Of a stretch of 18,814 nucleotides of DNA, positions 1 to 8,676 are shown piece by piece; positions within the stretch are counted from its first letter, which is position 1; every line of letters begins with the position of its first letter. Source of the DNA: Ignavibacteriaceae bacterium (GTDB lineage Bacteria; Bacteroidota; Ignavibacteria; Ignavibacteriales; Ignavibacteriaceae). The translations under genes and the position numbers were made by a program. Location: the NCBI GenBank assembly GCA_023231105.1, contig JALNWB010000072.1, forward strand, positions 1 through 18,814, read 5' to 3'. The notes below the pieces were generated by a model. That model was not told where the DNA came from. It ran no database searches and worked only from the letters and a program-made list of their open reading frames with translations.

Positions 1-3000
1 CCATATTTCGAAAACGGAATTGCAAATGAAGTCACGCACGAATTCATCATTACATACTGCAAAGGGAGCAAACCCGACACCTTAACTGTAAGAGGAAACA
101 GCGGCTGCTTTCCAATCAATGACTGCAAGCCTCCATATTTCTGCAGCGATGATACTATTCCCCAAATACCTGTGAATAATTTCAACAGCTGTGTTCAATC
201 TAAAATACTCACAGCTACGTTTATTGCTTATAGTAACTATGGCAAATGGCTCGACAGCATGAAAAACGATCTGCTCAACAAATATTATGATAAATGTATG
301 CAGGCAAAAGAAGCGATGAGTTATAATTATCCCGATCGACAATTCCACTACACTTTGTATTACTATGATCAGGCAGGTAATCTTGTTCGTATTGTACCTC
401 CGGCGGGCGTGAATTTATTAAGTACAAATACCATAGCCGCAATCGACACTGCACGTGTTCATCATAATATTGCTCCATATCTTCCCGTCTATCCGACGCA
501 TAACTTAATTACTAACTATGCTTACAATTCTTTGAATCAGAATAGATGGCAGATCACACCGGATGCAGGAAGAACTGATTTCTGGTATGATAAACTCGGC
601 AGAATCGTTGCATCCCAAAATGCTAAGCAGTTGCTGAACAGCGATTATAGTTATAGTTGGTATGATAAACTCGGACGTATTGTTGAGAGCGGAAAAATTC
701 ATTTAAACAGTTTACTCGATTCGAACGCAGTTTCGGATTACAATAATTGGAAATCGTATCTCTATAGTATACCTGATCGTACGGAAATAACGTATACGCA
801 ATACGACGAATCCTTTAGCTCCGGTGTCTCGGCAAAATTCGGACCTGGCGGTCAGCAAAATCTACGCGGAAGAGTTGCGAGTATTCTCAGTTTCAAAAAC
901 AAAGCAGATCAAGTCGATAGTAATTATCAACATGCAACTCACTACACCTATGATGTTACTGGTAATGTACCGATAGTATTGCAAGATTATCCTTCAACAC
1001 CACTTGGTACTAAAGCGATTGCTTATAACTTTAATCTTCTCACTGGCAAAGTAAATGAAGTACGTTATGAACCCGGATTGCATGATGAGTTCAGACACAA
1101 ATACACGTATGATGACGAACTCAGACTGATGAAAGTACAGACAAGCACCAAAGGTATTAACTGGGAAACCGAAGCCGAATATTTTTATTACAAACATGGT
1201 CCACTTGCACGTACTGAACTAGGACAATTGAAAGTGCAAGGATTAGATTATATCTATACCTTGCAGGGATGGATAAAAGCTGTAAACGGAACAACGCAAG
1301 ATAGAACTCAGGATGCAGGAAGAGACGGCATCGCGTTGAACAATCCGAAACAAATTACAACTCAAATAAATGGTCAACCGGTAAATACAACTGTGGAAAC
1401 CGATCCAAATTATAATTCAACCGGATCAGGTTATCACAGTTTGCATAGTTCGATAGCTGCTGATGCGTTTGGTTATGTGCTTGGCTATTTCAATGATCCG
1501 GTTAATCCGGATTACACACCTATTGATCCAACAGTGAGTACAACAACCGGTATGGATGCAACAACCACCGGCAATGTGAAGCCTTTATACAACGGCAACA
1601 TCAGCCGTATGTACTCCTGGCTACAGGGGCAGGATATGGGTGGACTTGGCATGAATTACAGATACGATCAGTTGAACAGATTGAAAATTCAGCAAGCATT
1701 TACTATTACAAATACCGGTGGGCAATCACTATTGGGAAGCGATGCTTATGGTATGAATTTGACCTATGATCCAAACGGTAATATCATGAAGCTTGATCGC
1801 AAAGGCAGAGTCACTAATTCAGCTATGGATAATTTAACTTACAATTATTATCCCGGGACTAACAAGCTTGCTTACGTGCAAGATGTCGTCAATAGCAACT
1901 ATCCCGAAACCGGCACCGTCGTTAACGGGACTGTCACTGATATTGATAACCAGAGTACCGGAAATTATATATATGATGAAACCGGTAATCTAATAAAGGA
2001 TAATAGTGAAAGCATCGACAGTATAAAGTGGAATCTGCAAAATAAAATTACAGCAATCAAAAAGACTGATGGGACTGAAATAGATTTTGCTTACGATGCA
2101 CTAGGAAACAGAGTTTATAAAAAAAACAGCTCTGGCAGTTCAGCAAAAGAAACATATTATGTTCGCGATGCGCAAGGTAATATCCTCTCAACGTATGAAC
2201 TGAAAAATGACTCACTGCATTGGCAGGAGCAAAATCTATATGGAAGCAGCCGGATAGGTGTATGGCATCCAGGGATAGTTATAAACACAACCACACAAGC
2301 AGTACCCGATACCATTGACTGGCAGAATATAAGATGGTCGCCTAATTCATCTGTTAAGGATAGCACTATCTGCGGAAGTAAGCAGTATGAGTTGAGTAAT
2401 CATCTCGGGAATGTACTAGCTACAATTTCCGACCGCAGGCTACAAACCACACCAGCTGCACAAGGGTCTTCCGGTAGTATGGCTGATTTGATTAGTGCTA
2501 CGGATTATTATGCTTTTGGTATGCAAATACCGGGAAGAAATTTCAACAATGAAAATTATAGGTTCGGCTTTAACGGGAAGGAAAATGACAATGATGTTAA
2601 AGGTGATGGAAACCAACAAGACTATGGTTTAAGAATCTACGACCCAAGACTAGGAAAGTTTTTATCTGTTGATCCTTTAACAAAAAAATATCCCTGGTAT
2701 ACACCTTATCAGTTTGCAGGAAATAAACCAATTTGGGCGAGTGATTTAGACGGAACGGAAGAAAACATTAGAAACTATCAATTTGATAAAAATAAAGTAT
2801 TGACGGTCGCTAATTTTCATACAGATATAGATGAGATGGCTGCGGAAGTATTAATAAACGGTAGTCATTTACCTAAAGATGGGATTTTTGGATTTTTAAT
2901 AAGTTATGATAATAATGGAGATCATTATGAATCAGCTTCTTACACTTATTATGCTAATGGGAAGGTAAATTCGGTAGTATTTAATAAAGTCCAATGTAAT

Positions 3001-3423
3001 GCTGCACAGCAATATGCTTATGAAGAGAAAGATCATCAAAAAGAGTTTGATGAGAAAATAATGAAACCTTATGCTGAAAATCTTGTTAATCTGTTAGGAA
3101 AACTAGATCCTGTTATACAAGGAGTTGCCAAAGGAGATAAGCTTTGGGAAATAGCAATTGATATGGGGGAAGATCATGCTAAAGAAGTAACTGTAGAGAC
3201 GATAAAAGATATGTACGAAAGTGCTTCAGGTGAAAAAGTAAATGAGCCAGCAACAGGATTGAATGGATCAACAATAGATGAATTATATAGTGGAGTTTCA
3301 AACCAAGAGACTACTTATTCAGCAGAAGAATTAAAAAAGTCGCACCCAATTCCAGGTATTGATGATGTAATACCATCAAAAAACTCATCTTCAAATTCTA
3401 ATTCATCTGCTAAGAAAAAATAA
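1..3423 (+). CDS. RHS/YD-repeat protein with RHS core and unrecognised C-terminal tail (5' partial)
   Basis: The frame is open from base 1 with no stop, so the start lies upstream; GTG at 172 is an internal valine codon. In-window length is 1140 residues. Seen: YD-type repeats throughout (YDQAGNLV, YDKLGRIV, YDPNGNI, YDETGNLI, YDALGNRVY) and the RHS-associated core near residues 790-920, including FGFNGKEND, YDPRLGKFLSVDPL and YQFAGNKPIWASDLDG. Known: such repeats form a large hollow shell, and the sequence after the core is usually a variable effector domain. The tail here (residues 921-1140, bases 2761-3420) is unlike the shell. It has a beta-rich first part, a charged helical middle and a Ser/Asn/Lys-rich end. 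I recognise no nuclease, deaminase or peptidase motif in it. It looks more AT-rich than the core, as exchangeable tips often are. No small immunity-like gene follows; the next gene, 46 bp away, encodes a barrel protein. Confident as an RHS protein; the toxin role is unproven. Confidence 0.93.
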   Translation, partial: PYFENGIANEVTHEFIITYCKGSKPDTLTVRGNSGCFPINDCKPPYFCSDDTIPQIPVNNFNSCVQSKILTATFIAYSNYGKWLDSMKNDLLNKYYDKCMQAKEAMSYNYPDRQFHYTLYYYDQAGNLVRIVPPAGVNLLSTNTIAAIDTARVHHNIAPYLPVYPTHNLITNYAYNSLNQNRWQITPDAGRTDFWYDKLGRIVASQNAKQLLNSDYSYSWYDKLGRIVESGKIHLNSLLDSNAVSDYNNWKSYLYSIPDRTEITYTQYDESFSSGVSAKFGPGGQQNLRGRVASILSFKNKADQVDSNYQHATHYTYDVTGNVPIVLQDYPSTPLGTKAIAYNFNLLTGKVNEVRYEPGLHDEFRHKYTYDDELRLMKVQTSTKGINWETEAEYFYYKHGPLARTELGQLKVQGLDYIYTLQGWIKAVNGTTQDRTQDAGRDGIALNNPKQITTQINGQPVNTTVETDPNYNSTGSGYHSLHSSIAADAFGYVLGYFNDPVNPDYTPIDPTVSTTTGMDATTTGNVKPLYNGNISRMYSWLQGQDMGGLGMNYRYDQLNRLKIQQAFTITNTGGQSLLGSDAYGMNLTYDPNGNIMKLDRKGRVTNSAMDNLTYNYYPGTNKLAYVQDVVNSNYPETGTVVNGTVTDIDNQSTGNYIYDETGNLIKDNSESIDSIKWNLQNKITAIKKTDGTEIDFAYDALGNRVYKKNSSGSSAKETYYVRDAQGNILSTYELKNDSLHWQEQNLYGSSRIGVWHPGIVINTTTQAVPDTIDWQNIRWSPNSSVKDSTICGSKQYELSNHLGNVLATISDRRLQTTPAAQGSSGSMADLISATDYYAFGMQIPGRNFNNENYRFGFNGKENDNDVKGDGNQQDYGLRIYDPRLGKFLSVDPLTKKYPWYTPYQFAGNKPIWASDLDGTEENIRNYQFDKNKVLTVANFHTDIDEMAAEVLINGSHLPKDGIFGFLISYDNNGDHYESASYTYYANGKVNSVVFNKVQCNAAQQYAYEEKDHQKEFDEKIMKPYAENLVNLLGKLDPVIQGVAKGDKLWEIAIDMGEDHAKEVTVETIKDMYESASGEKVNEPATGLNGSTIDELYSGVSNQETTYSAEELKKSHPIPGIDDVIPSKNSSSNSNSSAKKK

Positions 3424-3469
3424 TACATGATAATTAAAATGGTTTTTCCCAAATCAAAATGGTGAATTA

Positions 3470-6400
3470 ATGAAACGTAATAGATCTCTAATAAAATTAA
3501 TAAGCTTATTAATTTTTCTGATTGCAATAAACTCAAATGTTTTTGCCCAAGTTACTGTTGTGCTTCAGCAGCCGCCACCGTATCAATTCAAAATTGAACA
3601 AATGTGGAAAGTAACTTTAATAAATCCGACAAATACAACTTATAGGGTTTATTTGAAAGGAACAGCAACCGAATCGGGAGAAGGTTTGATTTTGGATGCT
3701 ACAACGGCGACATTCGCCCTGTCACCGGGAATGAAAATCATCAATGCCAGGGAACTTGTCCCACTTAATATTAAAGAATCCAATCCAAAGTACTCCGATG
3801 TAATTACAAGGATTGGCGGAGTACCTACCGGTGATTATGAAATCTGTGTAGCAGTTATTAATTCATCTGACAATGCTGTTCTTGGTGAGATGTGCGCTCA
3901 ATCGCAGGTTATGAACCTAACTCAGATTGAACTTCTTCAGCCCGAAGCCGATGCCCTTATCACTTCTTCCGGAGTTTCGGATCAATCCACACGTTATGAA
4001 GAAGGAACATTCGAAGAACGATTTATAAGAGAGATGAATAAAATAGGTCAGACTTCAAATAAAAGAACAGGCAAGTTTGATCCGCAACCGACAGATAGTA
4101 TATCTTCCAAGAAAATCTCTCCGGGAACGAGAGAGGGAGATACCGGATGGACGGAACTCAAGAAAATCTCTCCGGGCACAAGAGAAGGAGATACAGGATG
4201 GACGGAACTCAAGAAAATCTCTCCGGGCACAAGAGAGGGAGACACAGTTGACAACGAGTCGGTTCGCAAAGATTTTTTTGAAAACCGGAATGCGGCTAAT
4301 CCTATCTTCATTTTTAGTTGGCTGCCTCCTGTGCCAATTCCACCCGGTGCGCGAATTACCTACACGTTGCGGGTTAAAGAAATTTATGGACTCCAGTCAC
4401 CATATGATGCAATCCACTCTAATCCTTCAGTATTCGTAATGGAGAAAATTCCGACAAATATAGTTCAGCTTCCGATTGCAGCGCGTCGTTTAATACCCGG
4501 CAAAAGCTATGCTTGGGCGGTTGATGTGTTTATCGATGGTTTCAAAATACAGGAAAGTGACGTAAGATCTTTTGAAATTCAAGGTAATGAAGAAAAGAAA
4601 ATAAGATATGATGTGAGTAATGCTGGCACTACTCAATATAAGTACAGTGAAGCTGTTATTAATGAAAAATTTGGATCGCCATCCGGTTTATCATCTAATA
4701 CAACCAAAGCATTTCCCGATTTTGCCGGTGGTAAAACTGCGGTAATTAATTATTCAGCATCCAACGATTTTACCGGTAACGCATCATCTAATTTTAACGC
4801 TGGTTTCAATCGGTCATCTATGAATGGCAATAGTATGCAAAGTGCAGGTTTAGGAGAGATAATTCCAAAATTGTTCTCTTCTTTCTTTGGGGATCAAGAA
4901 TTTCAAGGTGCGGAATCCATGAGCGGAAGTGATGAAAAATCATCGGTAGCTCCCATTACCTTAACCGGTAATGCCCATATGGAATATCAATATGCTAACC
5001 CTGTCGGTTCTTTCTCCGAAATTTCCAAAAATTATTTTAATGCGAACTTAAATCCGGGAATAACGCTCTACGGGATTCCCTTCTCGACGACTATTCTATA
5101 TTCCACACTGCAGGATTCGAGCCGTCAGAACATCAACAGTTTTAGACTCAACTTTGATTTTGAAAGTATGAGACAAGGACTTGCTTCACGTTTACAGAAT
5201 GCAGTAGCGGAAATAGAAGAGATGAAGTCGCTCAAAGCGGATGAGATAAGCAAGATTCTAAATTTCAGCCAAGCAGAATTAGATTCAGCCAAAGGGCTCA
5301 GTACTGATGAACTTGCCAAGTTACGCAACTCCGGCAAAGCAGAAATAGAGGAGGCAAAATCGCTCAAAGCAAATACGCTTGACAAGATTCGTAATTTGAG
5401 CCAGACGGAATTAGAATCAGTGAAGTCGCTTAATCCCGAAGAACTAAGCAATCTTCGCAATCCCAAAAATCTCACCGACAATCTTCAGCGTTATGCTTCA
5501 ATATCGGGAGCTGAGAAATTCTTTATGAGTATCCTCTCTCTTGGAGTCGGCACAAATTATCCGACATACTCAGAATACACACTGAGCGGTGTTCCCGTTA
5601 CCGGAGTGAACTTTGAAATAAATCCTGGAATTTTCTATGCGGCATTCACCGGCTCAAAAAACCAGCGTGGGATTGATAACTGGTCATATGACAGAAGTCT
5701 GTATGCAGGCAGAATTGGGCTTGGAAAAAAGGAAGGTACGCATCTTTACTTTACCGGACTTTACGCAAAGGACGATGTTAATTCAATCGTACTCGACTCT
5801 ACAAATAATACTTTAACGCCGAAAGCAAATTATGTTTTTGGTACAGAAGCGAAATTGAATCTCTTTAGCGACAAACTCACGTTGGAAGGTGAAGGCGCTC
5901 TTGCGGTATTGACGCGTGATACGCGGGACCCGGAGTTGGAACACAAATCCATTCCGAACTGGATAAAAAATATCGTGGATCCGCGCATCAGCACATCATT
6001 TGATTATTCCTATTCGGTGAAGCTGGCTTTCAACAATGACGCATCGGCGACGAGGCTTTCTTTGGGAATTAAGATGGTTGGACCCGGTTACACATCGCTC
6101 GGTGTTCCAAACCTGCGGACTGATCAGTTCGGTTACGAAGCGAAACTGGATCAGCGTTTCTTTGAACGGCGTGTTTCCGTTGGATCATTTTTCAAGCGGA
6201 ATAATGACAATCTCATCAAGTGGAAACGTTCTACCTCAACAACGACCGCATATGGGATTAATCTTGGAATTAATTTCCCTCGCATCCCATTCTTACGTAT
6301 CTCATATTCGCCATACTCCCAGAAGAATGACGATATCAACCCACTTAGAAAGATAGACAACACAACTTCCATTTACTCCTTAATGACGGGCTACTCTTAT

Positions 6401-6838
6401 TTGCTCGGCAGTCTCAACAGCTCAACTTCATTTACCTTTTCCGGGCAGCAGACTAAAACGCTCAGCGGCTTCAGCGATTATCGCGCAAACTCATTTATGG
6501 TTACTGAAGGTGTTAGTCTTAACATCCCATTAGCGTTTACAGCGAGCTGGGGACTTATTCAAACTGTGTACGGCTTGGGAGAGAGCAAGATCAACAATAT
6601 TGATCTTGGAGCGAACGCACAGATTAATGATGTTTGGTCGATTGTAGCTGGGATGAATTTTGCGAGTGAAGTAAACCGGAACAGCAAAACGGGTTTCTAC
6701 TTTAATTCAAATGTTTCGCCGATCCAGGGAATCGGCATCGACTTGCGGGTTGAGCGGAATGTATATACTGAACAGCAGATAGCTTTTGGAGACTATCGTG
6801 AGTTTATTTTCAGCGCGATCCTTACAGCGCAATGGTGA
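3470..6838 (+). CDS. Secreted protein with Ig-like N-terminal module, helical repeats and predicted outer-membrane beta-barrel
   Basis: 1122 residues. A signal peptide (residues 1-26, ending NVFAQ) is followed by a beta-rich module (about 27-150) and a second module (about 275-380) with FSWLPPVP, YTLRV and SYAWAVDV. This resembles long secreted Bacteroidota proteins that I believe are labelled TANFOR-domain proteins; the label is from memory. Between these modules lie nearly three copies of a 17-residue repeat (214-259). A charged helical repeat region (567-679) precedes a C-terminal part (680-1122) of alternating beta strands ending in the aromatic AILTAQW, which fits a barrel with a C-terminal aromatic insertion signal. 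I see no type IX secretion C-terminal domain. It starts 46 bp after the RHS gene and is probably co-transcribed with it. Inference: it may anchor or export a surface partner such as the RHS protein. Fold assignment is moderate; function is unknown. Confidence 0.85.
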   Translation: MKRNRSLIKLISLLIFLIAINSNVFAQVTVVLQQPPPYQFKIEQMWKVTLINPTNTTYRVYLKGTATESGEGLILDATTATFALSPGMKIINARELVPLNIKESNPKYSDVITRIGGVPTGDYEICVAVINSSDNAVLGEMCAQSQVMNLTQIELLQPEADALITSSGVSDQSTRYEEGTFEERFIREMNKIGQTSNKRTGKFDPQPTDSISSKKISPGTREGDTGWTELKKISPGTREGDTGWTELKKISPGTREGDTVDNESVRKDFFENRNAANPIFIFSWLPPVPIPPGARITYTLRVKEIYGLQSPYDAIHSNPSVFVMEKIPTNIVQLPIAARRLIPGKSYAWAVDVFIDGFKIQESDVRSFEIQGNEEKKIRYDVSNAGTTQYKYSEAVINEKFGSPSGLSSNTTKAFPDFAGGKTAVINYSASNDFTGNASSNFNAGFNRSSMNGNSMQSAGLGEIIPKLFSSFFGDQEFQGAESMSGSDEKSSVAPITLTGNAHMEYQYANPVGSFSEISKNYFNANLNPGITLYGIPFSTTILYSTLQDSSRQNINSFRLNFDFESMRQGLASRLQNAVAEIEEMKSLKADEISKILNFSQAELDSAKGLSTDELAKLRNSGKAEIEEAKSLKANTLDKIRNLSQTELESVKSLNPEELSNLRNPKNLTDNLQRYASISGAEKFFMSILSLGVGTNYPTYSEYTLSGVPVTGVNFEINPGIFYAAFTGSKNQRGIDNWSYDRSLYAGRIGLGKKEGTHLYFTGLYAKDDVNSIVLDSTNNTLTPKANYVFGTEAKLNLFSDKLTLEGEGALAVLTRDTRDPELEHKSIPNWIKNIVDPRISTSFDYSYSVKLAFNNDASATRLSLGIKMVGPGYTSLGVPNLRTDQFGYEAKLDQRFFERRVSVGSFFKRNNDNLIKWKRSTSTTTAYGINLGINFPRIPFLRISYSPYSQKNDDINPLRKIDNTTSIYSLMTGYSYLLGSLNSSTSFTFSGQQTKTLSGFSDYRANSFMVTEGVSLNIPLAFTASWGLIQTVYGLGESKINNIDLGANAQINDVWSIVAGMNFASEVNRNSKTGFYFNSNVSPIQGIGIDLRVERNVYTEQQIAFGDYREFIFSAILTAQW
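4109..4246 (+). repeat. In-frame 51-bp tandem repeat, 2.7 copies, each able to form a small hairpin
   Basis: Units at 4109-4159, 4160-4210 and 4211-4246 (last partial) encode KKISPGTREGDTGWTEL, KKISPGTREGDTGWTEL and KKISPGTREGDT. DNA identity is high: units 1 and 2 differ mainly at GGAACG versus GGCACA, so the expansion is recent. Each unit contains TCTCT(C) followed 7-9 bases later by (G)AGAGA, a short stem. The unit length is a multiple of three, so five reading frames stay open here; this produces spurious overlapping ORFs on both strands. The encoded segment is a hydrophilic linker between the N-terminal modules. Confidence 0.9.
5225..5488 (+). repeat. Four 22-residue helical repeats within the barrel protein
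   Basis: Units at 5225-5290, 5291-5356, 5357-5422 and 5423-5488 each encode 22 residues beginning K-(S/G)-L, with recurring L-x-K-(I/L)-x-N and AE(L/I) positions. Units 1 and 3 are most alike (KSLKADEISKILNFSQ and KSLKANTLDKIRNLSQ). Unit 2 matches the segment just before unit 1 (AEIEEA versus AEIEEM), which implies a 44-residue higher-order period. The pattern predicts amphipathic helices and sits directly before the predicted barrel, so it may be a periplasmic stalk or plug. Confidence 0.8.
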
Positions 6839-6909
6839 GTGTTTTACAGCGGCATAATTCACTCCTAGTGAGATCAAAAGAATAAATTAAAAATGATAAA
6901 GGATAAATT

Positions 6910-6929
6910 ACAAACCCGAAGTTTGTTTT
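6910..6929 (+). terminator. Weak possible terminator hairpin
   Basis: ACAAAC, a CCGAA loop, then GTTTGT followed by a short T-run lie 72 bp downstream of the barrel gene stop. The stem is only 6 bp and AT-rich, so this is a weak candidate. It could separate the RHS-barrel pair from the next gene. Confidence 0.25.
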
Positions 6930-6978
6930 ACTGAAATAGATGGTAACAGCGACTAAGTAACAATTTATGGAGCAAAAA

Positions 6979-8631
6979 ATGAAATTAAATAGACGAATCA
7001 CACTTTCAAAAGAGTTGCAAAAAAAGGTATCTACTCTCCAAATGATTATTGCAATAACTGCTCTAATTTTATTCGGCAGCAGATATTGTTTTTCTCAATC
7101 TCATAATACAGGACAAACCATGAATGCGAACATCAAACAAGAAGAACGTATCACCAATCTTGAAAAAAGAATTGCAGAAGCCGGTGATGATTTTGTTTCA
7201 CTAACCATGGAGGAATATGAACTTCTGCTTTCTCAACCAGTCGGGACAGTTGATGGATTTGAACCTCTTACTACTACAGCCGGCGGGATAATGGTCGGTA
7301 TCGGATTTTCTGAGGGATTAAAAATTCATAAAACTGATATACAAACAATTTTCCCAAACCTTCCCAATATTGGAGAAGGAGAAGTGTTTGTCCTTTTCAA
7401 TTTTGTCAAAGGCACCAACGGTCTTGATTATTTAGATCGCGTGAGCAATACGGAAAATGAGGAGAAAGAGTTTACTCAACTTACACTTGATATTCAAACT
7501 GCCGGTTCGAAATCATACTTATTTGGAAGCAGATACGTCAATCTGCGAGATCCGGAAGATAGCATAACAGTTCGCACTCTTGGAGCTCTTGGCGGTGAAG
7601 TTGAGCTATCAGCAGTTTCAGGAAAAATTATTATGCAACTTCCTACAAACATTACAGGAATTACCTTAACCAAAGAGGATATCGGTCTTGAGAAACCTTT
7701 TGCCGGGGGAGTAATTACTTTGAAAGAAATCAATGACGATAATCTTTCTTTTAAGTTTTCCAATAGTAACAAAAATATATATGCATGGACTGTTTTTGAT
7801 GACATGAATGTTCTCTTAGACATACATGAAGTTCTTTTAAATGATGGTCTCTATCAGTTATCCGTTGACCATGCAAAGACGGTGAATTTATATCAAGCCG
7901 ATATTATCCGTAAGGAGTTTCCATTTGCTTTTGAAATCGAGAGGCAGGCTGCTACACAACAAATTCCAGAGGTAGAAGATACAAAAACCGGCGAAGCTCA
8001 AACTAACAAAGAAGTTTTGGTTTATTTAGATAAAAACGATCCCAAATTCATATCAATAAAGAGGAGGGCATTCTCCGATCTGGACACAATTGTAAAAGCA
8101 TTCGATCCGGAATCTGAGAAGAATAAATTAATTGATATCCAAACAAAAACATGGACTGAGGAAATGAGAGGTGAATGTCAGGCTATAGGTGTTAAATCAA
8201 TTAACGATTATGCAGAACAAACACACTTTGATGCCGGAATGTTTATGATGATTATTACCACTATCGGAGGGTATGATCAGAAAAAGTTGGAAAAGGAATG
8301 GGAAGTTAGGGTTCAATCTGCAGGTGCTGATAAATATGTAGCTGAGTTCTGGGAAGATGGGCTTGTTGTAAATTCAGAAGAAAATGCTGTTGCTTATGCA
8401 CATGAATTGGCCAACAGTGAATATGCCAAGAAACACCCGGATAGCGATGTTGGGAATGTAGAAGTAATCAAAAAAAATTATGCTGATAATCGTAAAACTA
8501 TAAAAGCCGGTAAGCAGGAACGTTACCAAAAAATGATTGCTTTGCTCTATAGTGTAGATAAAGGAGGGGCGGTTACTTTAATCAATCCATTCCAGCCTGC
8601 GATAGATTTTCTTAATAAGAACAGCAAGTGA
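6979..8631 (+). CDS. Secreted or membrane-anchored protein of unknown function, about 550 residues
   Basis: I do not recognise the family. The start at 6979 is chosen because GGAG (6969-6972) sits six bases upstream; an in-frame ATG at 6967 overlaps that site and would add four residues. From 6979 the protein has a basic N-terminus, a hydrophobic segment at about residues 22-36 and a plausible cleavage after CFSQ, so it should cross the inner membrane. A helical heptad-like stretch (EERITNLEKRIAEAGDDF) follows. A middle part of about 280 residues is beta-rich (LGALGGEVELSAVSGKI, GVITLKEI). After a Glu/Thr-rich linker (near residues 325-345) comes a helical C-terminal part with KTWTEEMRGECQAIGV and HFDAGMFMMIITTIGGYD. 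No catalytic motif is evident. It is 140 bp after the barrel gene and 45 bp before a membrane-protein gene, so it may form a pair with the latter. Confidence 0.85.
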   Translation: MKLNRRITLSKELQKKVSTLQMIIAITALILFGSRYCFSQSHNTGQTMNANIKQEERITNLEKRIAEAGDDFVSLTMEEYELLLSQPVGTVDGFEPLTTTAGGIMVGIGFSEGLKIHKTDIQTIFPNLPNIGEGEVFVLFNFVKGTNGLDYLDRVSNTENEEKEFTQLTLDIQTAGSKSYLFGSRYVNLRDPEDSITVRTLGALGGEVELSAVSGKIIMQLPTNITGITLTKEDIGLEKPFAGGVITLKEINDDNLSFKFSNSNKNIYAWTVFDDMNVLLDIHEVLLNDGLYQLSVDHAKTVNLYQADIIRKEFPFAFEIERQAATQQIPEVEDTKTGEAQTNKEVLVYLDKNDPKFISIKRRAFSDLDTIVKAFDPESEKNKLIDIQTKTWTEEMRGECQAIGVKSINDYAEQTHFDAGMFMMIITTIGGYDQKKLEKEWEVRVQSAGADKYVAEFWEDGLVVNSEENAVAYAHELANSEYAKKHPDSDVGNVEVIKKNYADNRKTIKAGKQERYQKMIALLYSVDKGGAVTLINPFQPAIDFLNKNSK

Positions 8632-8676
8632 AGATGAGTGAAATTTTTAAAATTTATACTTATGTAATAGGACAGT

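Noticed and set aside
4048..4439. Open frames on both strands over the 51-bp repeats (- strand 4048-4311, + strand 4077-4439)
   Set aside because: They exist because the repeat unit is a multiple of three and lacks stops; the frame of the 1122-residue protein explains the region with signal peptide and domains.
5125..5481. Minus-strand open frame of 118 codons
   Set aside because: It mirrors the 22-residue helical repeats of the barrel protein and shows no independent features.
6400..6838. Type IX secretion C-terminal domain on the barrel protein
   Set aside because: The C-terminus alternates like barrel strands and ends in an aromatic residue; no typical sorting-domain motif is visible.
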